From Desulfosporosinus sp. (lineage in GTDB: Bacteria; Bacillota; Desulfitobacteriia; Desulfitobacteriales; Desulfitobacteriaceae): a stretch of DNA of 64,000 bases. The stretch is from contig DOPM01000055.1 in assembly GCA_003513495.1 (NCBI GenBank), positions 124,001-188,000 of the forward strand, given 5' to 3'. Numbering within the stretch: the stretch's first letter is position 1; each line of letters starts with the position of its first letter. The notes under the pieces are model-generated. The model saw only the letters and a list, made by a program, of their open reading frames with translations, ran no database searches and was not told the DNA's origin. The position numbers and the translations under genes are program-made. Below, piece by piece: positions 45,970 through 54,087 of the stretch.

Positions 45970-46302
45970 TTTCAATGTCCACCTTTCATCATGAAAAAAA
46001 CAATATAGTTTCTCCGTGTAGGATTTGTGTAACGTCCCCATATTCCAGTAGTCTTCATACTACATTTATATTCTTTAAGATTTGGGTAATATATTGTTGG
46101 ACGAAGGCTTTGGCACAAAGAAAACCTCAGGAAATTATGTATTCTCCCAAGGTTGAGGTTTTAAATTATTCAAATCTCGTGCCGCATGAATTATTGCGAC
46201 CTTTTCTTAACTTCTTCATGTAAGTACATTTGCCGTCTTCGGCTGCTTTTAAGATAGTTCTATAGATGAAATTAGCAAAATAAGTTCCGCCGAGTAGGAA
46301 AA

Positions 46303-46650
46303 TCAGACTGTAAGAACTCTCGTAGTTTCGTCTTTCAGGAAATCTGTCAGCACCTGACCTGTATACGTTACGTTTATGCCCATATTCTTTAAAACCTCCG
46401 ACACCCCGTAACTATCGGCGCAAGCCTTACAGGCCAAAAGCTCCACCCCAGCCTGTTTTATTTTCGCCACGTATTCCTGCAATTGCTGATCTTCCGTGAG
46501 AAGTTCGGCCGAAGGCCCCCAGACGATCAGGGTTACCTCATCCCACCATTCCTTGAGCTTTGAATTGAGGGTATACATTAATGCCATTCGAATAGCAACT
46601 TCCCTATCCCCACTAGTCCAGATTACGACCAATTTATTGGGCAAATTCAT
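46303..46650 (-). CDS. DsrE-family protein
   Basis: 115 residues: KLVVIWTSGDREVAIRMALM at the start and a conserved cysteine in LLACKACADSYGVSEVL, a DsrE/DsrF-like fold associated with sulfur transfer. It is preceded by the tail of a broken winged-helix gene. 45970-46302 otherwise holds nothing clear. Confidence 0.82.
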   Translation of the reverse strand: MNLPNKLVVIWTSGDREVAIRMALMYTLNSKLKEWWDEVTLIVWGPSAELLTEDQQLQEYVAKIKQAGVELLACKACADSYGVSEVLKNMGINVTYTGQVLTDFLKDETTRVLTV

Positions 46651-46661
46651 ACCGGCAACGC

Positions 46662-46810
46662 CTCCTTACCCTTAATGAGATTCATAATGAACAGAGGAAC
46701 GATCATCTCGATCAAGCCAAGTTCCAACGCGGTACGTAAATAATTGCTGCTGAACGTCGAACGGTGCTTAAGCCCCAGCTTATACGTTATTATACCGCTC
46801 AAGTAGTTGA
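46662..46810 (-). pseudogene. C-terminal fragment of a winged-helix/RecG-like regulator
   Basis: The minus-strand frame reads LGLKHRSTFSSNYLRTALEL, GLIEM and then MNLIKGKEALPV to a stop, resembling the C-terminal winged helix of Fic/AlbA-type ATP-binding regulators (NYLRPALE.GLIEMTIP). There is no start and no upstream homology, so it is a remnant. Confidence 0.4.
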
Positions 46811-46915
46811 AATGAAAGATTTCTTATTTCAAAAATGAAGTATTACAACACCTCTGTGGAATTGACTACCGACCGTATTCAACAGCGAAACGACAATAAA
46901 TGACAGCTCGTGATA

Positions 46916-47635
46916 TTAAATACAACACCTAAAGATACAAAAACTTAGCCTATCACTATATTTTTTGGTAAGATGCACATGCTTTTCAAATATCTCCAGT
47001 AATTGGTCATCTATGTTTTCCGAAAGTAAAAAATCAGAAGCGGAATCAATATCATTCTCATTTTCATCAAATTCCGATTTGTATCTTTCTACAGTTATTT
47101 GTTTAAAACCGGCCTTATGAAAAAGATTATACCATTCTGATTGAGTTAGTAATTGAGAAACTCCATAAAAGTCAACCATTGTATTAAGATCTTCCTGAGA
47201 AAGTGAATCTTCAAGTACCATTTCAATTGCGAGTAACACACCATTTGTCTTAAGCACTCTTTTAAATTCCATTATTGTTGAGGAGACATTTGTAAAGGAA
47301 GTTACAGATTCTGATAGGATGAAATCAAATGATCTATCAATAAAAGGTAAACTTTCGGCACTACCCTGCACAACATTAATAGGTAGTTGTAAGGATGAAA
47401 ACCTTTGTTTTGCTTTCAATAACATTGTAGTATTACTATCCAAGGAAGTAACCGGGCATCGGTACTTTTCTGCAATGTAAGCCGATGTCTGACCTGTTCC
47501 ACATCCAACGTCAAGGATTGACGTTTCTTGATCTATATACTCCCTTGATAAAATGCGTTTTGTAAGTTTAAGCCCTCCGGGGTGAGCCCCCCCAACTCCG
47601 AAGGATGCCAAACAATCGAGATAGGTGTAATTCAA
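46916..47635 (-). CDS. Class I SAM-dependent methyltransferase
   Basis: 239 residues with the SAM motif I ILDVGCGTGQTSAYIAEKY, motif II-like TSLDSNTTMLLKAKQRF, and FDFILSESVTSFTNVSS with FKRVLKTNGVLLAIEMVL. General small-molecule methyltransferase architecture (UbiE-like). It stands alone; the substrate is unknown. Confidence 0.87.
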   Translation of the reverse strand: MNYTYLDCLASFGVGGAHPGGLKLTKRILSREYIDQETSILDVGCGTGQTSAYIAEKYRCPVTSLDSNTTMLLKAKQRFSSLQLPINVVQGSAESLPFIDRSFDFILSESVTSFTNVSSTIMEFKRVLKTNGVLLAIEMVLEDSLSQEDLNTMVDFYGVSQLLTQSEWYNLFHKAGFKQITVERYKSEFDENENDIDSASDFLLSENIDDQLLEIFEKHVHLTKKYSDRLSFCIFRCCI

Positions 47636-47777
47636 TCTCAGTCACATCCTTGTGTTAAATAACTATAGTATAGTATGAGCAAGCGAAATAATTGTCACTT
47701 TAGGGTCCTCCCATGAGAGTTTTCTGGCATTTAAAAGCAACATATTAATTAGACCAGATGCAAGCTAGGGGTGCTTT

Positions 47778-48575
47778 ATGAGCGTTATTAGGACAGACAA
47801 GTGGTTAGAGGATTTATATGAGCAACCAATTAAACTATGTGAAAAGTTAATGGATTACTTTGAAGGCGTTGAAGCCTGGGAAATCTATGATTATTTAACC
47901 CTGCATGGTATGTATCGTCCCTTCAAGAACGGAACCGAGCAAGTAAAAAAGTTGCAAGAAAATAACGCATGGGAAATTGTACAAGATGAAATACAACGAC
48001 TTCAGAAAATGTGGGAAGGGCCCAATATCCCAGTCTTTATTTTTCCATCAGATATTTATAACCCGGAAATCAAAATAGATTTCAACGGAAAATCAGGTCT
48101 GGCCTTTAAGGATAAACTTATATTATTTATTTCAGTAGATACCTTGGAAAAGGAAATAAGGTCATTATTTACACATGAATACAACCATGTATGTCGGTTA
48201 CTTAGATATAAAAAAAGTGAAGAGCATTATGTATTGCTCGACACTATTGTTTTGGAAGGGTTAGCCGAAAATGCAGTCCGCGAAAGATTTGGCGAAGGGT
48301 TTATAGCAACTTGGACATCATATTATTCAGTTGATGAGCTAGAGAAACTATGGAAAACCCTAGTGCAACCCCACAAAAATTTATTAAAAACTGCTCATAA
48401 ACACCATGCCATACTGTATGGCTTAGATAATTATCCCAAAATGGCAGGGTACTGTGTTGGGTATTATTTAGTTAGGAAATTTATGGAACAAAACACCTTA
48501 ACAACTAACGATCTACTTGATACCCCAACTGCTAAGATCCTAGGGGTTAGCCCGAATTTAGAGTATAGGAAATAA
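47778..48575 (+). CDS. YjaZ-like (DUF2268) putative zinc metalloprotease
   Basis: 265 residues. LFTHEYNHVCRLLRY carries HExxH (His-Glu-Tyr-Asn-His), and VLEGLAENAVRERFGE provides the downstream Glu typical of DUF2268 gluzincin-like proteins; MAGYCVGYYLVRKFM is the C-terminal signature. Members such as B. subtilis YjaZ act in the cytoplasm or at the membrane on unknown substrates. It has its own terminator. Confidence 0.85.
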   Translation: MSVIRTDKWLEDLYEQPIKLCEKLMDYFEGVEAWEIYDYLTLHGMYRPFKNGTEQVKKLQENNAWEIVQDEIQRLQKMWEGPNIPVFIFPSDIYNPEIKIDFNGKSGLAFKDKLILFISVDTLEKEIRSLFTHEYNHVCRLLRYKKSEEHYVLLDTIVLEGLAENAVRERFGEGFIATWTSYYSVDELEKLWKTLVQPHKNLLKTAHKHHAILYGLDNYPKMAGYCVGYYLVRKFMEQNTLTTNDLLDTPTAKILGVSPNLEYRK

Positions 48576-48605
48576 CCGCGATCCTTGGCAGGGCGGTTAT
48601 TTTCA
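48571..48605 (+). terminator. Terminator after the YjaZ-like gene
   Basis: AATAACCGC and GCGGTTATT pair around a 13-nt loop, followed by TTCAT; the left arm overlaps the stop codon. Confidence 0.7.
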
Positions 48606-48696
48606 TAACCATATATTAAAGTTTCGCAAATGTAATCATACCACTCCACGTAATTTAGCCCCATCTCTCTGGCTTGTCTCTATTATTGTACAAAAT

Positions 48697-49737
48697 TTAT
48701 TCCGTTCGGCGATAGTAACACATATACTCACTTTCGCATAAACCATTAACCCCCCTAATCGATTTAGCCTGCAGCCTTACCTCTTCAGGGGAGTGACCAG
48801 CTTCGATAAAATCCAGCATTCCCTTAACCAGCTTGACACTTGCAGCCTTCTTCTTCAAAGAGGCCTCACGACCCACAATTTTCAGAGACATAACCCCGAT
48901 TTCCTTTAGTTGTGTCAATGCACATAGCCCACACATCCCTAAAGGATCCCCTTTGGGACTAGGCACTCCACCAAAATTCTTAATTCCAATCCAAAGCCAG
49001 CGCCGATATTCATCCAAGTGCTCTCTGAAGGTTTCCTTATTAACTCGAAACAGCCTCTCCCTTTGGCCCTTTTGATCGTCGCTTCCTTCTTCTTCGATCT
49101 TAATGGGCTTATAGACCCAAGCGGGATTATGACAAAATGCCCCGCCAAAGGCATGACTGACATGGCAGTATCCTTCTTCAAAAACACAGCCATCATTTAG
49201 GACAAAAGCCTCGTACTCCAGATGTGCACTACCCCGCTCAATAATTGATTTCATGGTTTCCATCTCTACATAACGCGGGAAAATTATCCTTCGTATACCA
49301 AGCTGACTAAAAAAGGAGACTGCGGCACTGTTCAATACTGCCGCTAAGCTGCTAACATGAATAACTACCGGAGGCAGAGCCTCTTTCAGGAAACATATAA
49401 GCCCCGGATCCGCCACTATAAAGGCATCCACACCGCAATATTCGTGGGCCTGCCGAACTGTTGTAAGAATATCTGTGTAAAGTTCCGGGGCATATCCCGG
49501 CTGATTTAAAGTAAGAAACACCTTTGCGCCTGCTCTTTGGGTGACAATGGCTAACTCTTTTAATTCTTCCAGACTCTCCAGATTGGCTTTACCGGGTTCT
49601 CGGCGATTCAACCAAAGCTCTTGTTCCAGGCCTTTTCGCCAAGTTCTGGTACTTAAACCACAATAGATTTCCTCTGCCCCCAGGTTCACCAGAGTCTCAG
49701 CCTCGTGTACCGAATTAACCGGGGCCAAAATCTTCAT
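48697..49737 (-). CDS. Peptidase U32-family protein
   Basis: 346 residues from ATG 49737 (an in-frame GTG at 49746 also exists). U32 hallmarks: MKILAPVNSVHEAETLVNLG, AEEIYCGL, VFLTLNQP, VDAFIVADPGL, IIFPRYVEMETMKSI and a cluster of cysteines in DGCVFEEGYCHVSH and MCGLCAL. U32 proteins bind Fe-S clusters and act in O2-independent hydroxylation or other radical steps, though most are unassigned. It follows the partner gene 49762-50670 by 24 bp. Confidence 0.88.
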   Translation of the reverse strand: MKILAPVNSVHEAETLVNLGAEEIYCGLSTRTWRKGLEQELWLNRREPGKANLESLEELKELAIVTQRAGAKVFLTLNQPGYAPELYTDILTTVRQAHEYCGVDAFIVADPGLICFLKEALPPVVIHVSSLAAVLNSAAVSFFSQLGIRRIIFPRYVEMETMKSIIERGSAHLEYEAFVLNDGCVFEEGYCHVSHAFGGAFCHNPAWVYKPIKIEEEGSDDQKGQRERLFRVNKETFREHLDEYRRWLWIGIKNFGGVPSPKGDPLGMCGLCALTQLKEIGVMSLKIVGREASLKKKAASVKLVKGMLDFIEAGHSPEEVRLQAKSIRGVNGLCESEYMCYYRRTE

Positions 49738-49761
49738 TCTAGTCACCTCAGTTTCTTTACC

Positions 49762-50670
49762 CTATATCGGTTCCCGTTGGATCACCAAGCGCGAAATACC
49801 AACCCTTGCAGCTATGTCTAATCCCTCTTTCAGAAATTCCCTTTCCTCCCGATAGAAAATTGTATTTCCCTTTTGCAGAATTACCCAGTCCTTACTTTTC
49901 TTCACCTGGTGACTGGAATCGAACATTTCCAACCAATAGAAGTGGCACTTGCGATCGCATCCACCAGAAAAAGGCTTGAACTTTTGGTGCTCCTCAACCC
50001 CCCAGGAATGAAGCAAACAAATTCGGCCAGTCATTATGACGCCATAGCGCAAATAAAGAGTTGACTCATATCCCCAATCCGTTAAATGATTATCCAGCCC
50101 TTGCGGGGAAAGATCCAATTCGATTCGCCTGACTTTATACTGTCTAAGCAAAACCTGCATGGGGACCCCAGCTAAACTACACGAGCGAAAACGCGCCAAT
50201 TCCTCCCCTTCTGACTTGTTACAATGAGTTAACATCCTGGGATCTCGTAGTAGCTTGTTGAGCAAACGCCCCAATACAGGGGTTAATGTAGGACAGTCCT
50301 CAGCTATGATCTGAAGTACACCCCAATCGTTAACTACGACCTCCGCCCGTGGTTGTAACCGCATCAGCCGTTGAAGTAAACCCTTAACTACTTCAAGTCC
50401 CGATTCAGTCACATAAGGTGTGACCAAAGTAAACTTCATTCCCCGCTGCTCCGCCAAAACCATGGCTCGATCAAGTTCCTTTGGGCTAGGGAGTGCCTTT
50501 TCACAAAACTCCTGCCCAAAATATATCCGGGTAAACTTCACTGGGCCAAACTTATCCTCACAAACCTCTCTAACATCCGCCAGAGAATCATGGTCAGTCT
50601 CCTTGGTACCCCACGGCTCGTCTAGCCATGCTAACGTCTGCCCTCGGGGAATTGACAGTGCCCATTCCAT
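49762..50670 (-). CDS. U32-associated protein, uncharacterised
   Basis: 302 residues from ATG 50670 with GGAGG 8 nt upstream. It contains paired cysteines (LTHCNKSEGEE, FRSCSLAG, GGCDRKCHFYWLEMFD) that could bind an Fe-S cluster and a U32-like barrel layout (LVTPYVTESGLEVVKGLL, RIELDLSPQGLD). It is immediately upstream of a U32 gene; the pair resembles the UbiU/UbiV two-subunit arrangement, but the partner assignment is inferred from position and cysteine pattern only. Confidence 0.68.
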   Translation of the reverse strand: MEWALSIPRGQTLAWLDEPWGTKETDHDSLADVREVCEDKFGPVKFTRIYFGQEFCEKALPSPKELDRAMVLAEQRGMKFTLVTPYVTESGLEVVKGLLQRLMRLQPRAEVVVNDWGVLQIIAEDCPTLTPVLGRLLNKLLRDPRMLTHCNKSEGEELARFRSCSLAGVPMQVLLRQYKVRRIELDLSPQGLDNHLTDWGYESTLYLRYGVIMTGRICLLHSWGVEEHQKFKPFSGGCDRKCHFYWLEMFDSSHQVKKSKDWVILQKGNTIFYREEREFLKEGLDIAARVGISRLVIQREPI

Positions 50671-50907
50671 AGTAGTCACCTCCAGTTTCCCGGATCAATC
50701 TAAAGCAATAATAGTCTATGCTTAGGCCTAATAGGTGTTCCCTTATATCATAGGGCGGATGTGCATGAAAAAAGGGCAAATGCTATCGGATAATTTGCAT
50801 TGCCCTTAGGCATTAATACATGGGATTCTTTTAAAAATAAATTCAGTCTCTTACTCCAGAGAAATAAGAAACTAACAATGCGAAGGTTCAGCTTGTAAAG
50901 ACAGACG

Positions 50908-50932
50908 AAAAGACCGAGGGCTTCGGTCTTTT
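50908..50932. terminator. Terminator hairpin
   Basis: AAAAGACCGA and TCGGTCTTTT with a 5-nt loop; A/T runs on both sides make it bidirectional. It ends the minus-strand gene at 50968. Confidence 0.85.
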
Positions 50933-50967
50933 CAGCTTTAAACCTTTAAAAGAACTGCGCTATAAAA

Positions 50968-51237
50968 TTAGATGAAGAGCAGGGGAAGTAAAACCAATGT
51001 GGCAATCGAACCAAACGCAACTCCTGCGCCAAAACCGGGATAACCATACCAACCGTAACTAAAGCCGCCAAGATTTCTTGTGCGACTAAGAGGTTGTAAA
51101 TATACTCTGTCATAGTCAACGTCCCCGATAATACCACGGTGAATTCTTCCATCATGAGTACTGATTTCAACTGCTCTGCCTCTGTATCTGTTGCATAGCG
51201 AATAATAATCTCCAGCTGACAATTTCTTCACCCCCAT
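50968..51237 (-). CDS. Small protein with Sm-like N-terminus and C-terminal hydrophobic tail
   Basis: 89 residues: a region RGRAVEISTHDGRIHRGIIG with DVDYDRVYLQPLSR, resembling short Sm/LSm-type beta folds (regulators that bind peptidoglycan or RNA), then a glycine- and aromatic-rich stretch and a hydrophobic C-terminus (LVLLPLLFI) that may insert into the membrane, as in small spore-coat-like proteins. The first 50 codons are repeated at 51775-51982. Function unknown. Confidence 0.6.
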   Translation of the reverse strand: MGVKKLSAGDYYSLCNRYRGRAVEISTHDGRIHRGIIGDVDYDRVYLQPLSRTRNLGGFSYGWYGYPGFGAGVAFGSIATLVLLPLLFI

Positions 51238-51351
51238 GTCCTAGTATCTAAATAAGCTTTACATTAGTTTATGTATGGGGATGTTGAATTGATCCATAAT
51301 TTACCAAAAGGTATGGAGTCAGCAACTTATCTCTGAGTATTCACTGGGTTA

Positions 51352-51379
51352 AGGCCGCCTTATAAAACGAGGCGGCCTG
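51352..51379. terminator. Weak terminator hairpin
   Basis: AGGCCGCCT and AGGCGGCCT pair around a 10-nt loop, downstream of the NhaC fragment on the minus strand. Confidence 0.5.
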
Positions 51380-51455
51380 ATTTATCCCTCAGCACGTTAA
51401 ACTCTAAGGACTCTGTTCCTCACAAAGATGCTACCAATGAATTGCTCTGGGCAGT

Positions 51456-51779
51456 TTATTGTTGATCTTCTGGTTCTTCTTGAGGGGCTTTTGCTTTATC
51501 CATGCTAATGTTTAAATACCCGAAAACTATCACGATGATTGAAGTCAGCCAGCACAATATAGCATAGGGAAAATACTGTACTACAGGAACTCCAATCGTT
51601 AGATAGACAAAGATACCACTACTGTTCCAGGGAATGAGAGGTCCTGTAAGGGTTCCACCGGCTTCCAAGGTACGTGTCAGATTTTTAAGCTTAAGCTTTT
51701 GATTTCTATAACACTCTTCAAACATCTGACCCGGCAGAATGACCGCCAGGTATGAATTAGCCGTAATCATGTATACCAA
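51456..51779 (-). pseudogene. C-terminal fragment of an NhaC-type Na+/H+ antiporter
   Basis: About 107 residues: ITANSYLAVILPGQMFEE, then LEAGGTLTGPLIPWNSSGIF and two membrane segments, ending KAPQEEPEDQQ. This is the last quarter of NhaC-family antiporters; the first part is gone and the upstream side is replaced by the repeat of the small Sm-like gene. A possible N-terminal piece of the same gene lies at 53840-53985. Confidence 0.78.
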
Positions 51780-51982
51780 CCGTAACTAAAGCCGCCCAAA
51801 TTTCTTGTGCGACTAAGAGGTTGTAAATATACTCTGTCATAGTCAACATCCCCAATAATACCACGGTGAATTCTTCCGTCATGAGTACTGATTTCAACTG
51901 CTCTGCCTCTGTATTTGTTGCGTTGTATTGATCCAAAATTTTCCTTAATCCAGTTATGGCAAAAGCCGGCATGCGATGTCAA
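51775..51982 (-). pseudogene. Truncated duplicate of the gene at 50968-51237
   Basis: 51777-51925 is almost identical to 51047-51180: the RGRAVEISTHDGRIHRGIIG segment is repeated, but the start differs and the copy ends GFSYGWYT* where it meets the NhaC fragment. The two copies are direct repeats flanking the NhaC remnant. Confidence 0.82.
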
Positions 51983-51998
51983 ATGGCTTTGTATCGTA

Positions 51999-52029
51999 CA
52001 AAAAACCGCGGCTACCGCCCCGGTTTTTT
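51999..52029. terminator. Terminator hairpin
   Basis: AAAAAACCGCGG and CCCCGGTTTTTT with a short GC centre; on the minus strand the hairpin is followed by TTTTTTG. It lies between the truncated AraC ligand domain and the small-gene duplicate. Confidence 0.65.
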
Positions 52030-52114
52030 ATTATCCCCTTAATTATATTCATGCCCCTAAAATCCTTTGTTTCCCATGGTGAGTTTTAAATAATTCAATC
52101 TACTCTATTGCATA

Positions 52115-52558
52115 TTAATTTACTCTAACAACTGGACGGGCCTCAATATACCCTCTATACCCCATCGGAGCAAGTTGAAATCTCGGTGCTGCTTCAGGTG
52201 CCCAGTTATATCCGTAAATATTAGGGTCGAATTTTTCAATGTGCTCCCAAATTTCGCCGATAGCCTCCATAAAGTCATCGTCGTTATATGGTTCTCCTTG
52301 AAAGATCATCATCGTGCTTGGTGGCAAATCAATCAGCTCATATCCGTCGGGGACAGCATTGTTATAATCAAGCGGCAGTTCCACACCCTGCACATATTGG
52401 GAAGTACCATTCTTTATCAGGTCTTCCGGCAGCCACATTCCAATGGGTTCATAAATTGCTTCTTTAACACTTGTAAGCATCGGCCACACATCACAGCCGA
52501 CTTCTTCACAGTATGCGAAATACTCTGTTGCTTTGATTCCTGGGCTCTGGCACTCTTC
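52115..52558 (-). pseudogene. GyrI-like ligand-binding domain, N-terminus missing
   Basis: The minus-strand frame opens just after a TGA at 52561-52559 and reads GIKATEYFAYCEEVGCDVWP, TSVKEAIYEPIGMWLPE and to a stop after ARPVVRVN. This is the C-terminal effector-binding half of AraC/GyrI regulators such as the one at 18167-19027. No helix-turn-helix precedes it; instead the methyltransferase gene joins it around 52560, so it is a truncated regulator. Confidence 0.8.
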
Positions 52559-53159
52559 TCAGCGACGAACAAAGATAGATCGCAGACTGGGGGCCAACAT
52601 CAATTTTATTAACATCATAGTAATGACTTTTCATTTCCTTTTCCCCGTGGCATACAAATCCAAAGTAATCTCCTCCTTCAGCCCATTCAATGAGATCCGT
52701 AAATAATCGACGCTTTTGGTTATAATCGTAGAAAAGGATCTGGTTACGGGAAAGCCTGCCGGCCTCAACATATATACTGTGACGCAATTCAGAACTTAAC
52801 CCATGCAGAACAAAAGATGAGAGAACTAAGTCAAAACTTGCATCAGGAAAATCTAATCCCTTGGTGATATCCCCCTTCTCAAACTCAATGGATTTCCCCC
52901 GGGTGGACTTTCTGGCTGCTCTGAGCATGGATGAGGAGAAGTCCACCCCCACAGCTTGATAACCACGCTCGGCAAAACAATATGTAAAGGCACCTGTGCC
53001 GCACCCTATATCCAATACTCTACCACCGGGAGGAATATTCAAAAAGCCTGCGTACTTATTCAAAACAGAGCGATAATTCTTGACCTGCCAACGAAAGAAT
53101 TTATTGTAAACAGGTGCAATCATATTAAATAATCGTGCATGTTTCTCTAATTCTTCCAA
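52506..53159 (-). CDS. Class I SAM-dependent methyltransferase, chimeric C-terminus
   Basis: 217 residues from the TTG at 53159 (AAAGG upstream; a longer frame to 53333 lacks a plausible family N-terminus). RLFNMIAPVYNKFFRWQVKN then the SAM motif VLDIGCGTGAFTYCFAERGY, VGVDFSSSMLRAARKS and FDLVLSSFVLHGLSSELR. The last ~17 residues (SSLRRVPEPRNQSNRVFRIL) overlap the truncated GyrI fragment in another frame, so the original C-terminus was probably replaced at the junction near 52560. Confidence 0.82.
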   Translation of the reverse strand: MEELEKHARLFNMIAPVYNKFFRWQVKNYRSVLNKYAGFLNIPPGGRVLDIGCGTGAFTYCFAERGYQAVGVDFSSSMLRAARKSTRGKSIEFEKGDITKGLDFPDASFDLVLSSFVLHGLSSELRHSIYVEAGRLSRNQILFYDYNQKRRLFTDLIEWAEGGDYFGFVCHGEKEMKSHYYDVNKIDVGPQSAIYLCSSLRRVPEPRNQSNRVFRIL

Positions 53160-53498
53160 GGTTATCCTTTCCTTTCTAAACAATATGACTAAGCCAATAT
53201 TCAGATTGTCAAAATTGCTTACAGTGCCCCTTCGCTTTCCCATCGCAGTATTATGGCAAATCAAAAGGAGATTAAAAAATAGAATAAACAAATTCTGGCC
53301 TGTATGTATTTCACAAAAACCTTCCGATATCATATAATAACATCGTGTGTGTTTAGTCTTACCAAAACCTTACAAACCGATAGTTTAAGTTTAACACTTT
53401 TTTGTACTAACCAGAAAATAACTTTAATGTATACTTTTCGTTCATATCAGTGCAACTATGGCAGCCGCCATGAATCAGAGGGAATTAAGGAGGTTCTT

Positions 53499-53771
53499 AT
53501 GTATTTGCATTTCCGTTCTGAACTAGCAACATTAGGTCAGGAAATTGATCAACTATGGGCGCCAGAACTGCGTGGTGCCAGTGATTCGGCAACATTCTTT
53601 GCCGCCAAAGGAAAAGTTTTGGATATTCTAAACGTGTTATTCGGTGAAAAATCCAGAGAGTTTCGAGTTGTCAAACTAACCAATTCTCCAGCTACTGTCG
53701 TAAAAGTTATAAATTATGTCATACGCAGATCAGACATGAACTCACCTAGGAATAAGGTTGTTAACCTGTAA
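53499..53771 (+). CDS. Uncharacterised 90-residue protein
   Basis: From the ATG at 53499, preceded by TAAGGAGGTTCTT, an excellent ribosome site; the longer open frame (53304) has none. MYLHFRSELATLGQEIDQLW, ASDSATFFAAKGKVLDILNV and VKVINYVIRRSDMNSPRNK; helical, charged, soluble. A terminator follows at 53811. Family unknown. Confidence 0.65.
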   Translation: MYLHFRSELATLGQEIDQLWAPELRGASDSATFFAAKGKVLDILNVLFGEKSREFRVVKLTNSPATVVKVINYVIRRSDMNSPRNKVVNL

Positions 53772-53810
53772 TTATTCAACCTACAATTAGAAGCAGGCCT
53801 AAGCAAAACA

Positions 53811-53840
53811 AGATGAGAGGAAATCACCTCTCATCTTTTA
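53811..53840 (+). terminator. Terminator after the 90-residue protein gene
   Basis: AGATGAGAGG and CCTCTCATCT with a 6-nt loop, followed by TTTTA. Confidence 0.8.
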
Positions 53841-53985
53841 CATATGGGGATAAACTAGATTCTACAAACACGGAATACCCAAGAACTATCGCTGTCACAA
53901 TGACTGGAATAAGCGTCAGCCATATCGGCGGTGTCGAATATGGTCTTGTTTAGTGGAAATCTCGTCTTGTTTAATAATAAATTCT
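53840..53985 (-). pseudogene. N-terminal fragment of an antiporter gene (probably NhaC)
   Basis: A GGAG ribosome site precedes a frame reading KQDEISTKQD, then after a one-base shift RPYSTPPIWLTLIPVIVTAI and VLGYSVFVE, a typical NhaC-type N-terminus with first membrane segment, before running into a stop. It is in the right order and orientation to have been joined to the C-terminal piece at 51456-51779. Confidence 0.45.
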
Positions 53986-54087
53986 CCTTTCTTGCTTTAA
54001 TATCGTCTTCCCTATAACCTATCATTACTGCTCATATTTTTCCACCGCGGGTCTTTCATCACATGCACATAATCTCTTAGATCGGGT

